From: Trichostrongylus colubriformis
Taxonomy: Eukaryota; Nematoda; Chromadorea; Rhabditida; Trichostrongylidae
Direction of reading: 5' to 3'
NCBI GenBank assembly: GCA_963978905.1
Contig: OZ022257.1
Location: 17,255,664-17,319,663 of the forward strand
Length of the DNA stretch: 64,000 nucleotides
Of this stretch, positions 40,101 through 48,205 are shown piece after piece. The translations under genes were made by a program, and so were the position numbers. Position 1 is the stretch's first letter; each line of letters starts with the position of its first letter. The notes beneath the pieces are model-generated. The model was not told the origin of the DNA. It searched no databases and saw only the letters and a list, made by a program, of their open reading frames with translations.

Positions 40101-41911
40101 GTGAATATTGGCCGCAGGAGACTGGAGCACAAGTGGGGCAGTTGGTTGTTGAGCCGATTGCAGAATATAACATGCGAGAGTACATTCTCCGTGAATTCCG
40201 GCTCAGTGATGTTCAAGTGAGCATTCTTAAAAATTTTTCTGCTCACCACTGTGTTTAACATCTACGTATCCATCTCATTCAGTCCGGCATCTCCCGTACC
40301 GTACGGCATTTCCAATATACCGAATGGCCAGATCAAGGTGCACCTAAAACGGGCGAGAGCTTCTTGGATTTGATTCAGCAGGTAATATTATTCATGAAAG
40401 ATATCTAGAAAGGTGCATTCTGTGCATTTCTTATCCAATGACGATGGTAAAAGCGTAGCTTAGCGGGAAACCTGTTACTCACCACCCCAGCCCTCCTTTC
40501 GAGGCGATAACTAGTGGTATTTTGCTAAAAGTGCGCCGAGACGTGGTACGAAGAGCGCGCCAAGAAGGTTGAAGATAGGGGGCGCAGGTATCACAGGTAG
40601 CTCTCGATATTCCGGAAGCTTGCACAGTTTCGATGTGCACGGTCAGAATGCTGCAGTCATGTTGAGAATGATTGCGGTTTGGAGGGTGAAGGTGGTCCTG
40701 GAATTACCCATTGGTGAGGTGCGTTGTCAGTTTGAACCCGCACTACTAGACGTCCTCTGCCTGAATTAAGTGTTAGTACATGCCATACAATACCTTTATC
40801 TGCACATCAGATGTTTCCGATGTTTCCAATTTCCGAGTTCAGAGCGTCAACTTCAACGGCACGGTAAAATGGGTAAAATGAGTTTCTCTGTTTCCCATAC
40901 ATACTATTATGTTGTATTTGCTCAATAAGGTCCCCATGCAAAGTTTCACTCGAAAAAGTGATAACCCGGCGAAGATACAGCTCTTCAGAGAAGCAGACGA
41001 GAGGGAGGAGCGCCCATGTGAGTATCCCGCCCTGTCGTCCGCCGCGGTCGGAGACGGAAAGTGGGACTCTTCCATGATTTTCAAAGCCACTTTACAAGAG
41101 AAGCGCGACTTAGGGTCCTATCGCGACTCCGCAACACGGCGTGTCGTCCTGCAGTCCTGAAGTCGGGTAAATTGCTTGCGAAGACGGGACAATGTTCGCG
41201 GCCGGCTAATTTAGCCTCTCCGTCTGTCTGCGGTATACCTCTGCTAGTGACGCAGAGGGAGAAGAGAGGTTGTCGGGTTTCTATTCCCCGGATTGCTCCC
41301 CGTCGTCTCCTCCTTCTCTGCTGTTACAATGCTGAGCACCCCTACTTTGATATTCTGCCGAATTTACACCTCCCGGTGTCTTTAATGTGGGCCAAAATCA
41401 CACCCCACATTTTGGCTGACTTCATTGGTGTCTGAGCTTCTACGAGCCTCCGGAGTCAGAGTGCCTGTACATAATTTAGCTTTTACTAAAACTTTGACAA
41501 CGTGTTACAATGTGCTCTCTCTTCGAAAGCATCTCTCATTGTTTTTCCAGGTGCATCGTACCAAAACTCAATTCGGAGTAGACGGTCCGATTGTGATCCA
41601 TTGCTCCTCGGGAGCTGGTCGAACTGGTGTGTTCATCGCATTGTCGATCATCATCGACCGGTTGCGACTTGAACACGTTGTCGATGTGTTCACGACGGTG
41701 AGTAGTCTTTGAATTCTGCTCTTGGGATTACATCAGTTTCCGTTTGATGGTTTACCCATTTCAAACATCATTTGCTACGTAACTGTCCGTTCAGGTGAAA
41801 CTGCTTCGAACTGAGCGCCAAAACATGGTGCAGGACACCGAGCAGTACCACTTTCTCTATCTTGCCGCCTTGGAATTCCTTTCATCGTTCGAGCAGTATC
41901 CTACAGCGTAG
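4034..41911 (+). CDS. ptp-3: LAR-type receptor protein tyrosine phosphatase, short (B-like) form, 33 exons
   Basis: Exons: 4034-4127, 10694-10743, 10898-11038, 11104-11227, 11289-11403, 13217-13308, 13375-13517, 15541-15651, 24592-24724, 30459-30544, 31061-31225, 32933-33042, 33121-33264, 33326-33599, 33656-33754, 33838-34005, 35730-35828, 35886-36067, 36139-36301, 36356-36497, 36757-36851, 36908-37093, 37151-37330, 37487-37588, 37947-38062, 38119-38248, 38305-38460, 39604-39782, 39846-39972, 40091-40216, 40283-40381, 41551-41697, 41795-41911 (TAG). All introns are GT..AG, all phases agree, and the total is 4395 nt (1464 aa). Domains: signal peptide 1-25; FN3 at about 32-136, 137-236, 237-334, 335-418 and 419-542; RRRR site 646-649; transmembrane helix 755-778; phosphatase D1 about 911-1200; D2 about 1201-1464. 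The family dephosphorylates phosphotyrosine at the plasma membrane and acts in axon guidance, synapse formation and epidermal adhesion (known for LAR and C. elegans PTP-3). The start at 4034 was chosen because it puts the signal peptide at the N terminus. The exon 9 donor (GTTTGT) and exon 25 acceptor (TTAAG) are the weakest splice calls. The name rests on architecture and recalled family similarity, not on a search. Confidence 0.96.
7930..8723 (-). mobile_element. Internally deleted Tc1/mariner element with intact inverted repeats
   Basis: The ends are perfect inverted repeats (GGTTGTTGCAAAATTAATTT at 7930 and its complement ending at 8723), flanked by TA at 7928-7929 and 8724-8725, the mariner target duplication. 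On the minus strand, 8495-8280 encodes the N-terminal helix-turn-helix part ([19 protein letters not shown] and GRGRRSS), and 8246-8004 encodes the C-terminal catalytic part ([17 protein letters not shown]) and the end ([13 protein letters not shown]). The middle with the first catalytic Asp is missing and replaced by short tatagaag-type repeats. At 794 bp it is shorter than the usual 1.3 kb. It cannot encode an active enzyme but could be moved in trans. Confidence 0.92.
9939..9982. repeat. GT-rich microsatellite
   Basis: An imperfect GT/TG tract with occasional interruptions, within ptp-3 intron 1. Confidence 0.8.
11404..13216 (+). other. ptp-3 intron 5
   Basis: It holds one isolated end of the TTAA-type MITE at 11971-11990. 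The rest shows no recognisable coding or structural signal. Confidence 0.6.
11971..11990. repeat. Isolated terminal repeat of the TTAA MITE family
   Basis: TTAAAGGAATCGTCCACGGG matches the terminal repeat of the complete element at 21784-22214. No matching second end was found nearby, so this is a truncated or diverged copy. Confidence 0.55.
13518..15540 (+). other. ptp-3 intron 7
   Basis: It contains the inverted repeat at 14180-14365. A 170-codon frame on the minus strand (15497-14985) has no recognisable domain and a length compatible with chance in 64 kb. Confidence 0.55.
14180..14365. repeat. Inverted repeat with about 41-base arms
   Basis: The arm at 14180-14220 (starting CCTGACGTTTCGACCCTTTC) is largely complementary to 14325-14365 (ending GGGTCGTAACGTTAGG), with about 100 bases between. 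The GACGAAAGGGTCG..ACGT core resembles terminal sequence seen in Penelope-like elements, but that link is an inference. Confidence 0.65.
17072..17626. repeat. Diverged copy of the TTAA MITE family
   Basis: The left part (GTCGTGCACGG, then GGGCCGCATGCAAGTTTTCACG) and the right part (CGTGAAACTTTGCCTGCGGCCC, then TCGTGCACGATTCC) are inverted copies of each other and match the layout of the complete element at 21784-22214. The middle is GC-rich. Confidence 0.65.
18131..18420. repeat. Partial copy of the TTAA MITE family
   Basis: It begins GATTCGTCCACGGAAAAATG and continues with TTGTATTTGTCAAATGTGG and CCACAAAGTCTCGACCGGGT, in the same order as the element at 21784. The right terminal repeat is missing or degraded. 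Confidence 0.65.
20450..21342 (+). mobile_element. Degenerate mariner element, second family
   Basis: The terminal inverted repeats (GGTTGATTCACAATAAATCG at the left, CGATTTATTATGAATCAACC at the right) are flanked by TA at 20448-20449 and 21343-21344. Pieces of transposase are seen on the plus strand: [21 protein letters not shown] (second catalytic Asp), [15 protein letters not shown] (third Asp) and the end [14 protein letters not shown]. Frameshifts separate these pieces, and 893 bp is shorter than a full element. Its terminal repeats differ from those of the element at 7930-8723, so the two come from different families. Mariner elements are known from hookworms (for example bandit), but identity was not tested. 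Confidence 0.9.
21784..22214. mobile_element. Complete non-autonomous foldback element (MITE) with TTAA ends
   Basis: A 431-bp element whose two halves are long inverted repeats. The left starts TTAAAGGAATCGTCCACGG and runs through CCTAATGTTGGCCTCATGCA. The right runs through TGCATGAGGCCAACATTAGG and ends CCGTGGACGATTCCTTTAA. TTAA at both ends is either a target duplication or the element's own terminus. There is no transposase gene. Related pieces lie at 11971, 17072, 18131 and 40857. Confidence 0.88.
23100..23300. repeat. GC-rich dispersed repeat, copy 1
   Basis: TCTTATGACGATCCCGCAGCACGACATGTC and following sequence closely match 44080-44260 and 41110-41290. Short ORFs seen here recur in the other copies because the DNA is repeated, not because they are genes. 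Boundaries are approximate. Confidence 0.65.
28062..29590 (+). CDS. Possible two-exon coding unit inside ptp-3 intron 9
   Basis: Exon A (28062-28302) runs from ATG ([11 protein letters not shown]) to FMS plus one base before a consensus GTGAGC donor. Exon B (29291-29590) follows a CAATTTAG acceptor and completes that codon in frame ([17 protein letters not shown]), continuing to KISS before a GTAGGC donor. The joined frame has about 180 residues and no recognised domain or signal peptide. Exon B also leaves one spare base, so it is phase-compatible with ptp-3 exon 10 at 30459. It could be a nested gene or an alternative 5' end. A frame of this size can arise by chance, so the support is the clean splice junction only. 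Confidence 0.33.
30004..30232 (+). CDS. Possible alternative first exon of ptp-3 with its own signal peptide
   Basis: ATG at 30004 lies directly after an in-frame stop and begins a signal-peptide-like sequence ([20 protein letters not shown]), then a basic and polar stretch ([14 protein letters not shown]) ending ELEKRTD. A GTGACC donor after 30232 leaves one base, the phase that ptp-3 exon 10 (30459) needs, so splicing would give a receptor with only the last two FN3 domains. CTTGTCAG at 29971-29978, 25 bases before the ATG, could serve as a trans-splice acceptor. Without splicing the frame continues to 30429 (141 residues). No homology was recognised; a chance ORF is possible. Confidence 0.36.
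31226..32932 (+). other. ptp-3 intron 11
   Basis: Apart from the tandem duplication at 32363-32481, no coding or repeat signal was recognised. Confidence 0.6.
32363..32481. repeat. Tandem duplication, 66-base period
   Basis: Two adjacent similar units, each containing CTTGTAAGACGATNATAGCATG, start at 32363 and 32429 within intron 11. Confidence 0.8.
33656..36067 (+). other. ptp-3: Membrane-proximal region, furin-type site and transmembrane helix
   Basis: Exon 16 (33838-34005) encodes [11 protein letters not shown], a basic furin-type cleavage motif at residues 646-649. LAR-family precursors are cut at the corresponding place into two non-covalently associated subunits. Exon 17 (35730-35828) carries [20 protein letters not shown], which aligns with the LAR segment following the cleavage site. 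Exon 18 ends with the membrane helix (about [20 protein letters not shown], residues 755-774, then VCWW), followed by basic LRCNKK at the start of exon 19, giving a type I topology. Confidence 0.88.
34006..35729 (+). other. ptp-3 intron 16
   Basis: No recognisable element. A 146-codon plus-strand frame (34546-34986) has no domain, no useful splice partner and a composition that does not suggest coding. Confidence 0.55.
36908..38460 (+). other. ptp-3: Membrane-proximal tyrosine phosphatase domain D1 (catalytic)
   Basis: Six exons encode D1. Visible motifs are QQFTWEN, the phosphotyrosine-recognition KNRY (934-937), [11 protein letters not shown], the acid loop WPDHGVP (Asp1072) and the P-loop [10 protein letters not shown] (Cys1104, Arg1110). 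The usual P-loop is CSAGVGRTG, so the only change is a mild Val to Ile. The intron at 38063-38118 splits the codon right after the nucleophilic Cys. All residues needed for catalysis are present, so D1 should be the active domain, as in other LAR proteins. Confidence 0.95.
38461..39603 (+). other. ptp-3 intron 27, between D1 and D2
   Basis: It contains the foldback element at 38615-38893. The remainder has no recognised feature. Confidence 0.6.
38615..38893. mobile_element. Foldback MITE with a perfect 28-base hairpin
   Basis: GTGTACCGTTACGTC (38615-38629) is complementary to GACGTAACGGTACAC (38879-38893). Inside, 38801-38828 and 38834-38861 are perfect inverted copies separated by five bases. 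No ORF of note. This looks like a non-autonomous DNA transposon or foldback element inserted between the exons for the two phosphatase domains. Confidence 0.75.
40857..41080. repeat. Partial copy of the TTAA MITE family
   Basis: CGGCACGGTAAAATGGG followed by ATGAGTTTCTCTGTTTCCCA, TTGTATTTGCTCAATAAGG and CATGCAAAGTTTCACTCG matches the left half of the element at 21784-22214. The right half is missing. Confidence 0.65.
41091..41345. repeat. GC-rich dispersed repeat, copy 2
   Basis: Shares GGGTCCTATCGCGACTCCGC and the later TAGTGACGCAGAGGGAGAAG block with the copies near 23110 and 44070. Boundaries are approximate. Confidence 0.65.
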
Positions 41912-42453
41912 AAGTCCTGCCATCAACGGTCCCTTCCTTCCCCAAACTGCACATAACACCCCATGTGTCCCCTGCTCCCACCTGTTTTGTTGCACCTGTC
42001 CAGTGCAATTGTCACGGGTATTTTATATTTTTATGCTGCACGACTGTCGTCACCACTGTCTCTTCGTCAACTACGGGTAGCTTCGATCCATTTCTGATTC
42101 TGTGTCTTTGGCTTGCTTCCCCTGAATACACTCTGTATTTCGCTTATATTTATGTATGTATATCAGTATTAACCTGAGATGTTTTCCATGAAGACTAATG
42201 TTGTTTGGAAGAAGTGAAAGGCGAATGGATCAATTTCTGCTCACTCACCTTCGTTTGTAACAATGTTTGTATGTTTCTTTGCTCATTTTCTACTTTCTCA
42301 ACATAGAGCCTCATGCGTGCGGCCAACAATTCCGGGACCATCCGTTGAAGGAATTGGTCCGTTATAAGCTAAAAGTATATTTTCGATGTTTGTTTACAGA
42401 TTGTTGGAAAAAGTGATACGACCCTTATAAGCACAAAGTCTCAAGTGATCCTC

Positions 42454-42459
42454 AATAAA
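42454..42459 (+). promoter_or_regulatory. ptp-3 polyadenylation signal
   Basis: AATAAA lies 543 bases after the TAG at 41909-41911, giving a 3' UTR of roughly 560 bases without a strong ORF. A second AATAAA at 42546-42551 could be used as an alternative. Confidence 0.6.
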
Positions 42460-42885
42460 TCTATGGAATACTTGGTTTAGTTTTTTAAGAAATTTTAAGA
42501 AATGAGCTTACAAAAAAAGGATATAGGGTCGGAAGGGCCATTTGCAATAAAACACATGTCACTTGATGCACTTCTGTGCTCCAAATCTGCCAGACCATTC
42601 TCTGAAGGCATGACATTTATGGACATTTATTGAAGAAATCGAATCCTATTTCGAAAGCCATCTAGACAGGTGCTCAATTTTCACTATTTCGGTTCGAATT
42701 GTTAACGACCTGGCACTTTTTCCTCTGCATTAATTACAAAAGGATCGAGCAACTTTATCATCTTGCACGATTGCTCCTTTTTGGTCCCTTTGGTCTTACT
42801 GATAACTGTCAGCCAGTTATTGATACCCCTCTCCGCTCTTAATCTGAGGCTACGGTCCAAATGGAATCTATCAGACAATGGTGCA

Positions 42886-43978
42886 TTAACCCATTCGCGC
42901 CCATGTCGGCCACCGGTGGCTGACAGATGTTTCATGGACCTCCTGCTAACACCCTTTGACATTCAAGACAGGTTTTTGGGTCAAACAACTGCCTGCACCC
43001 TCCTGCTCTTATGAAAGCCATGGGCCGGAGGAAGGGGGCCTGCACCCCTATAAAGACCCCCAAAAAGCAAAAAAAAGTTTGCACTGAAACTTTGCTTAGG
43101 GGGGGTTATTATGGGGGCTGATCACGAATATGACATCCGTTTTTGTCGTTTCCGCCAAATTGGTGCAATTGCACCATGTTGTGCAACAACTAGTTTTCAC
43201 CAAATTCGCTGAAACTTTGTACAGGAGGGTTATTTGGGAAAACGGATGCCATATTCGTGATCAACACCCCAAATAACCCCCTTAAAGGCACACCACGCGA
43301 TAATTAAAGTGGTCCTTACCTTCTCAGGGCAGGTAGACCCTTGGACAGTTGTAAAGATTGCACCCTTTCCGCGGCGCCACGGCTCACCCCCGCCGCGCAC
43401 GGCCTGGTCGAAGTGAGCCGAGTTGAGCCCATCAAGCCGAATCACACCCGGCATAGACGAGAGGGAAACTCGCGATAAGACAAGATAAGGCAGCGATATC
43501 AATAGCGAAGGCAGCTTCAACAGGAAGAAATAGGTGATATCGTAGCTTTGCGCGATATCATCGAGGAAAAGCTCTTCTACAATCTCCAATACTCGTACGA
43601 GGACTGAGGGCAGAGAGCTTTATTTTTGGTAGTTTTGAGAGGTTTTGATTTATTTTCTTCACTAGTGGGTAAACCAGGGCCTCTACATCCTGTAACACAC
43701 GCGAGCAAAGTTTCAGTGCAAACTATTTTTTTTTTGCTTTTTTGGGGTCTCTGTAAGGGTACAGGCCCCCTTCCTCCGGCCCATGGCTTGCATAAGAGCA
43801 GGAGGGTGGATAGCCACCTCCCCTAACTCTATTGACGAAAAAAACGAAGAAAACAAACAAAAAAATAACTATGAAACACAAAGTAAATCAAAAAAAAGTG
43901 GCCCGTGGGACCGTGTCAGCCACATGCGGCTGACAGCAAGGCCCCCGCCCGAAACCGGCGCGGTCGCGAATGGGTTAA
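42886..43978. mobile_element. 1.1 kb foldback element
   Basis: The ends are inverted (TTAACCCATTCGCG at 42886, CGCGAATGGGTTAA ending at 43978). Further in, 43010-43110 (CATGGGCCGGAGGAAGGGGG..CAAAAAAAAGTTTGCACTGAAACTT) is complementary to about 43700-43792, and closer to the centre ATCACGAATATGACATCCGT near 43120 recurs inverted near 43240. No transposase frame was seen, so this is a non-autonomous foldback element. Confidence 0.8.
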
Positions 43979-44069
43979 AGGCACCAGTAGGGGTAAGGGA
44001 AAACAGATCTGGGAGTAGATGTTCTCTGTAACGGACCTTCTACTTGAGATCACATGTGATGAAAATCGC

Positions 44070-44375
44070 ATTAAAAAACGCGGCTTGGGGTCTTATGACG
44101 ACCCCGCAGCACGGCATGTCGTTATGCGGTTGTGCGGCCGGGGTAGTCGCCGTGAATGGGCGGAACAACAATCGCGGCCGGCTGGTTCCGTCTCTAGCCT
44201 GCCTTCAGTCCACTCCGGCTAGAGACGCAGAGGACGGGAGAGAGAAGGGGGATTTTCGGGTTCCTATTTCTAGGTTTTTTCGCCGTTTTATGTCATTCTT
44301 TCTCTACTATTGGGATGTAAGGAAAGTTTTGGCTGGTTTTCGCAATTTCATCTTCGGGAGATCATAACTGCGGAC
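44070..44375. repeat. GC-rich dispersed repeat, copy 3
   Basis: Contains TCTTATGACGACCCCGCAGC, GATCGCGGCCGGCT-type sequence and GGCTAGAGACGCAGAGGACG, matching the copies at 23100 and 41091. Confidence 0.65.
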
Positions 44376-46339
44376 TGCATCTTTTCTCACCGAATAAGCA
44401 CCATTCGATTCGCAACACTATCGGCGATATCATGGAAATCTGCATATCTTATTTTGATGAAGGGCTGATGATTTGTATAGCGCGAAATCAAAAAAGTCGA
44501 CTTCAAATCACCATTCTTTCTGAGCACACTGCTGCTGAAGAAGCTGTCCAGATGTTTGGGAAAGTGGGTTGAGTTAGCGCTAGAGCTGATGAAAGTGATG
44601 GACGACTGATGACTTCAGCCTGCAACTGCTTCAACTACTGGAAGAGGATTTGTGGAAAATGCGCTTGCGCATAGCTGCTCTGAGAGGACCCGCGGCACCC
44701 ATCTTTTTTGGGTTTTCCGAATCAAAGCTACCTGAGGTAGTCAACCAAGCTTGTATGTTGAGGGCCAATACTTTTGCATATCTTCTGCAAGAATGGGCGC
44801 TCATCGCTTTCAGCCGTTTTAGTTAAAGCGATTCGGTCCATTGCAAATTCGAGCAACTCGTTCCCATTTCTGCATTTCTGAAACCAGGGACAAAGTGTTG
44901 CATACGTTGCTTCACCCGCTTCCCTTGCATAACTCACATTTGTGGTTGCCTTCGCTGAGACTCGACTAAGCAAGAACTCTTGAAGTGAAGTCATCCAAAA
45001 AGTGAGATTTTCGCAGACTTCAAAATTTCTCTAACAATTCGAAAATCTTGTGGCATTCCAAATACAACATATACTCAGAAAGAACAACGTTTTGTCTGTC
45101 TATGGAGCACAATAAGTAAGCTGGTTAATGTTGACGCGCTCTGAGATTTGAATTTATCTTGTGAACGCGAAAAACCGGCCAGAACTTTCCTTACAACCTA
45201 ATATTACATTGCTGAGCCCCTCTACTTTTGTAATCCTCCAATTTGCCACATTCACCCTCCCGATGTCTTTAAACATGTCGGCTAGTAAGGATCGATTACA
45301 TTTATCGTCATACCCTTTATCTTCATCTGATCTATAAGGAATGCTCTCGGGGAATGTTAGCTGAGCATATTTTCTCAGATGGTTCACCGGAAAAAGAAAA
45401 GAGGTGAGCTACATGTTGGAGTTGGGGTCAATATGAATCGAGGGAAGATGCGACTTCCTGTTCCATGACAGATTGATAGCGGATCGCGCACCGCTGTTTA
45501 CAGACACGTGAACACGTGACAAAAGTTGCCAGCAGTTTGGCGAACTATCTTTCACTAAGAAACCCCAATCTGCTCATGGAACTTGTTTCACCCATGTCGA
45601 AGCTCCTTCTCTCTCTGTGCGTAGACTGAAATTAACAACTTCCTCCTATCACATGAAGAAAAAACATTTGCTATTATCTGCTGTCACAAAACACTGGAAG
45701 CGTTCCCTGCACCTTTTCAGTGTATATGAGCTTGAGTGGCGCTTTAAGAACGTAAAATCGCGTCCCCTCCGCCTCGCCCACTCACCGTCCTAGGTTCCAT
45801 AAGTGTCTTATGTCCCCCACAAAGAGGGAGGATGTGCGCAATTTATATCTTCCAGGTGATATGAGCTCAGATGAAGACGAACTGGTAACTATTACGCTAT
45901 TAATAAAAGCACTACTTAGATTCAGAATGGTGTAATGGTGCAACCGTCGAGTGAAGATTGAATGCCTCAGGATGGCAAATCAAGCATTCACTTCAAGCAT
46001 TCACTTTGAAAGAGATTGCGTATTCCTATATCATACTATTCCTTATTCGTCTCTGTCATCAAAATTGTTACTCGAAAACCGTTGAGCGTCGGTATTCATG
46101 CGTGCACTACATATCCACCTGATGCGCTGGCTTTGGACAACCTCACTTTGTAGTGTGACGATGTGAGTACTCCTTATGAGGTAGTGAAAGAATGTCACAA
46201 TCACAACTCTATCTTAGATCGGTCTCTATCTCCAGGAACAACGTGTCTCACCACCTTCAGCGGTCGGTATCCTGTAGTCGCCCTGATCATAACGAATTTG
46301 GACGTTCACAAGCCGAATGCTCCCCATTGAATGAAATGG
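44376..46339. other. Intergenic region without a convincing gene
   Basis: Apart from the possible minus-strand exon at 44732-44994, only short frames are present. Sequence near 45190-45260 resembles part of the repeat tail near 41330. Confidence 0.5.
44732..44994 (-). CDS. Possible single exon of unknown function
   Basis: The minus-strand frame from ATG at 44994 (MTSLQEFLLSRVSAKATTNV) runs about 87 residues with a protein-like composition, including TLCPWFQKC and LLEFAMDRIALTK, and ends at CTCAG followed by GTAGCT, a usable donor. A CTTCAAG acceptor-like site lies at 44979-44985. No partner exon was found on either side, and no family was recognised. It may be an exon of an undetected gene, a relic or a chance frame. 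Confidence 0.22.
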
Positions 46340-47086
46340 AATCGCTAGCACATCAGTTTGAAAGATGCCTATTCTTCTGAAAATGCCGTGCCCAGTGATA
46401 TTGGATAGGAAGTAGAACTAGATACCGTAGGGTGGGCGAAGAATTGGATAGCTGATTATTACAAGCAGTTTTCAGCTACCGCTAGTGCTGCAAGATTGCA
46501 AATTGGGTCTATACCTTCACCCATTGGCAACACAAAACATGGATCACAGGATGGAAGTGGCGGTTAATTTCACGTGCACACACAAATAGCTCAAATAGCT
46601 GCAAACAAATAGCTCGACAGATGAGTTTGGGGAAACAAACATTCCTAGTGAAGGAGTGGTAGTGTGTGGCGTGCCGTACTGACAGCATTCATAGCCAGAT
46701 GTATTTTATTTGACCTCTGCAATTGATAGTGAGATGGGTAATATTATTTGCAAAACGTCCTCTGAATGCTACACCCATAACTTTTTCAGCGCACTCATAG
46801 GGCGTCACTGGGTTTCGACGTTGCAAAGTATCAGACGTGATGTTTTCGTGGGTGGAAAACAACGGAACGGACATTCCATACTCGCATTTGAATCTGTCAC
46901 TAGGGTGATCGCTCTTCATTGGCGCTCTAGTGCCTTATAACGCAGCACATTCTCTGCATTCAAGTAGTGATGTCCTTCTCTCGTTACTTCAAAAGTGTGC
47001 CCACGGACGATGGAAATATAATACCATGAATTATCTCCTTCTAACATTCAGTCAAGATTTTTTTTGAATCATGATTCGTTCTTCAG

Positions 47087-47160
47087 AAAAAAATGCTCCT
47101 CTTTCTAAATAAGTAGCAGTACGAAAAAAATGCTCCTCTTTCTAAATAAATAGCAGTACT
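47087..47160. repeat. Tandem duplication, 37-base period
   Basis: Two nearly identical units containing ATGCTCCTCTTTCTAAATAA lie in the 3' flank of copy 1. The other gene copies have a single, different version. Confidence 0.85.
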
Positions 47161-47300
47161 GAATTAAAGAGCTCTGATGATATCAGTAGATGATCACAAG
47201 AAGATTCCCTATCAAACGTGCTTTTATCTCGTACATGTCAATACTATCTACAGCGCGCCTTGTGAAAAACATTTATTATTTTGCAGTAGAATGTAGCACT

Positions 47301-48068
47301 CTAGTTGTCGTTCTCCTCGAAATCCTCACTTATGTTAGTAGTCGCAACGCCTTCCGCAGAGTTTACATCTTCGGGAATAGTTTCCTGTGTCGTGGTCGTG
47401 GTCCACGTCCACACTGGACGCGTCACGTAAGATCTCGAATTCTCCATCAACTTCCTCATGGAGTCAGCATATGACGGTCTCTGTAAATTGACCTGTAAGT
47501 GTTCAGCCATTCCCTAGAGAGAATCACTCATGAAACTGGGGTCATTGGGAGTCCTCGGAACTCTGGGTATAGTAATGCTTCCGCGAATATTCTATATTTG
47601 GCGTCATCACATGCGGAGCACTCTTCCGACCTTCCAAGAAAACACACTAAAGTGGCTCCATATTTTTACAGTAATGATTTCTCCCTCCTACCTTTCAGAA
47701 CTGCTCCCTTCCACCTTCAAGCGTGGCTACCAAAGAGCGCTGCTTTTAAGTTCATGGTCAACTGCATGAAGGCTAACAAAAAACTGCTGTGCCGCGTGGA
47801 ACTCGAAGCTAAAATAGAGGAATATCCTCATTTGGTGAAACTCCACATAGCGCCACGCTTAGATTTAATTGCCCTGTTACCATAAAAATCGTACGATATA
47901 CAAATTTTCCTACGAGCATGTTTCGAACTTTCGTATCACAACGGTACAAGAAAAAAATGTTGATTTCTCTGAGCTCCATGCCTGATTCGGGTACCAACTT
48001 ACCGCGTTGACCATTCCATTATAGAATCCGATCACAAGAGCAAGGCTAAGGAAGTAAAAGAGCCACAT
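47301..48068 (-). CDS. Small secreted protein, copy 1
   Basis: Exon 1 (48068-48003) starts with ATG and encodes a 22-residue signal peptide (MWLFYFLSLALVIGFYN, then GMVNA) ending exactly at a GTAAGT donor. Exon 2 (47513-47301) follows TCTCTCTAG and stays in frame (GMAEHLQVNLQRPSYADSMR), giving 92 residues. The mature part has no Cys, a Trp/Thr block (RPVWTWTTTTTQ), an acidic tail (SEDFEENDN) and one NIS sequon. TTTATT at 47272-47277 is a polyadenylation signal on this strand. The protein should be secreted; its function is not recognised. It is transcribed away from copy 2 across a shared 1.8 kb region. An additional middle exon cannot be excluded. Confidence 0.72.
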
Positions 48069-48205
48069 CACTGGATGCCTGACTTTGCTGGTGCCCTGCT
48101 TATATGAAGCTCGATACGTGTAGTATTGCAATCTAACGAACATAGCGCGCCTGCTGTATAAATGGTGCCTGCAGCTGTAACATCCCAAGTGCGCAGTGTG
48201 TTACA

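Larger units (their letters stand above)
40382..41550 (+). other. ptp-3 intron 31
   Basis: It holds two repeat fragments side by side: a TTAA-MITE part (40857-41080) and a copy of the GC-rich dispersed repeat (41091-41345). The first 450 bases show nothing recognised. Confidence 0.6.
39604..41911 (+). other. ptp-3: Membrane-distal tyrosine phosphatase domain D2
   Basis: Six exons encode D2. It shows KNRQ at 1223-1226 where an active domain has [24 protein letters not shown] (Asp1361) and the P-loop [10 protein letters not shown] (Cys1395, Arg1401), and it ends with [18 protein letters not shown]. Vertebrate LAR D2 has WPE and a Leu in place of the KNRY Tyr, which together make it almost inactive. 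Here the Asp is kept but the Tyr is Gln, and the P-loop carries Ser and Ala at two usually invariant places. It is most likely regulatory, with weak activity not excluded. Confidence 0.93.
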
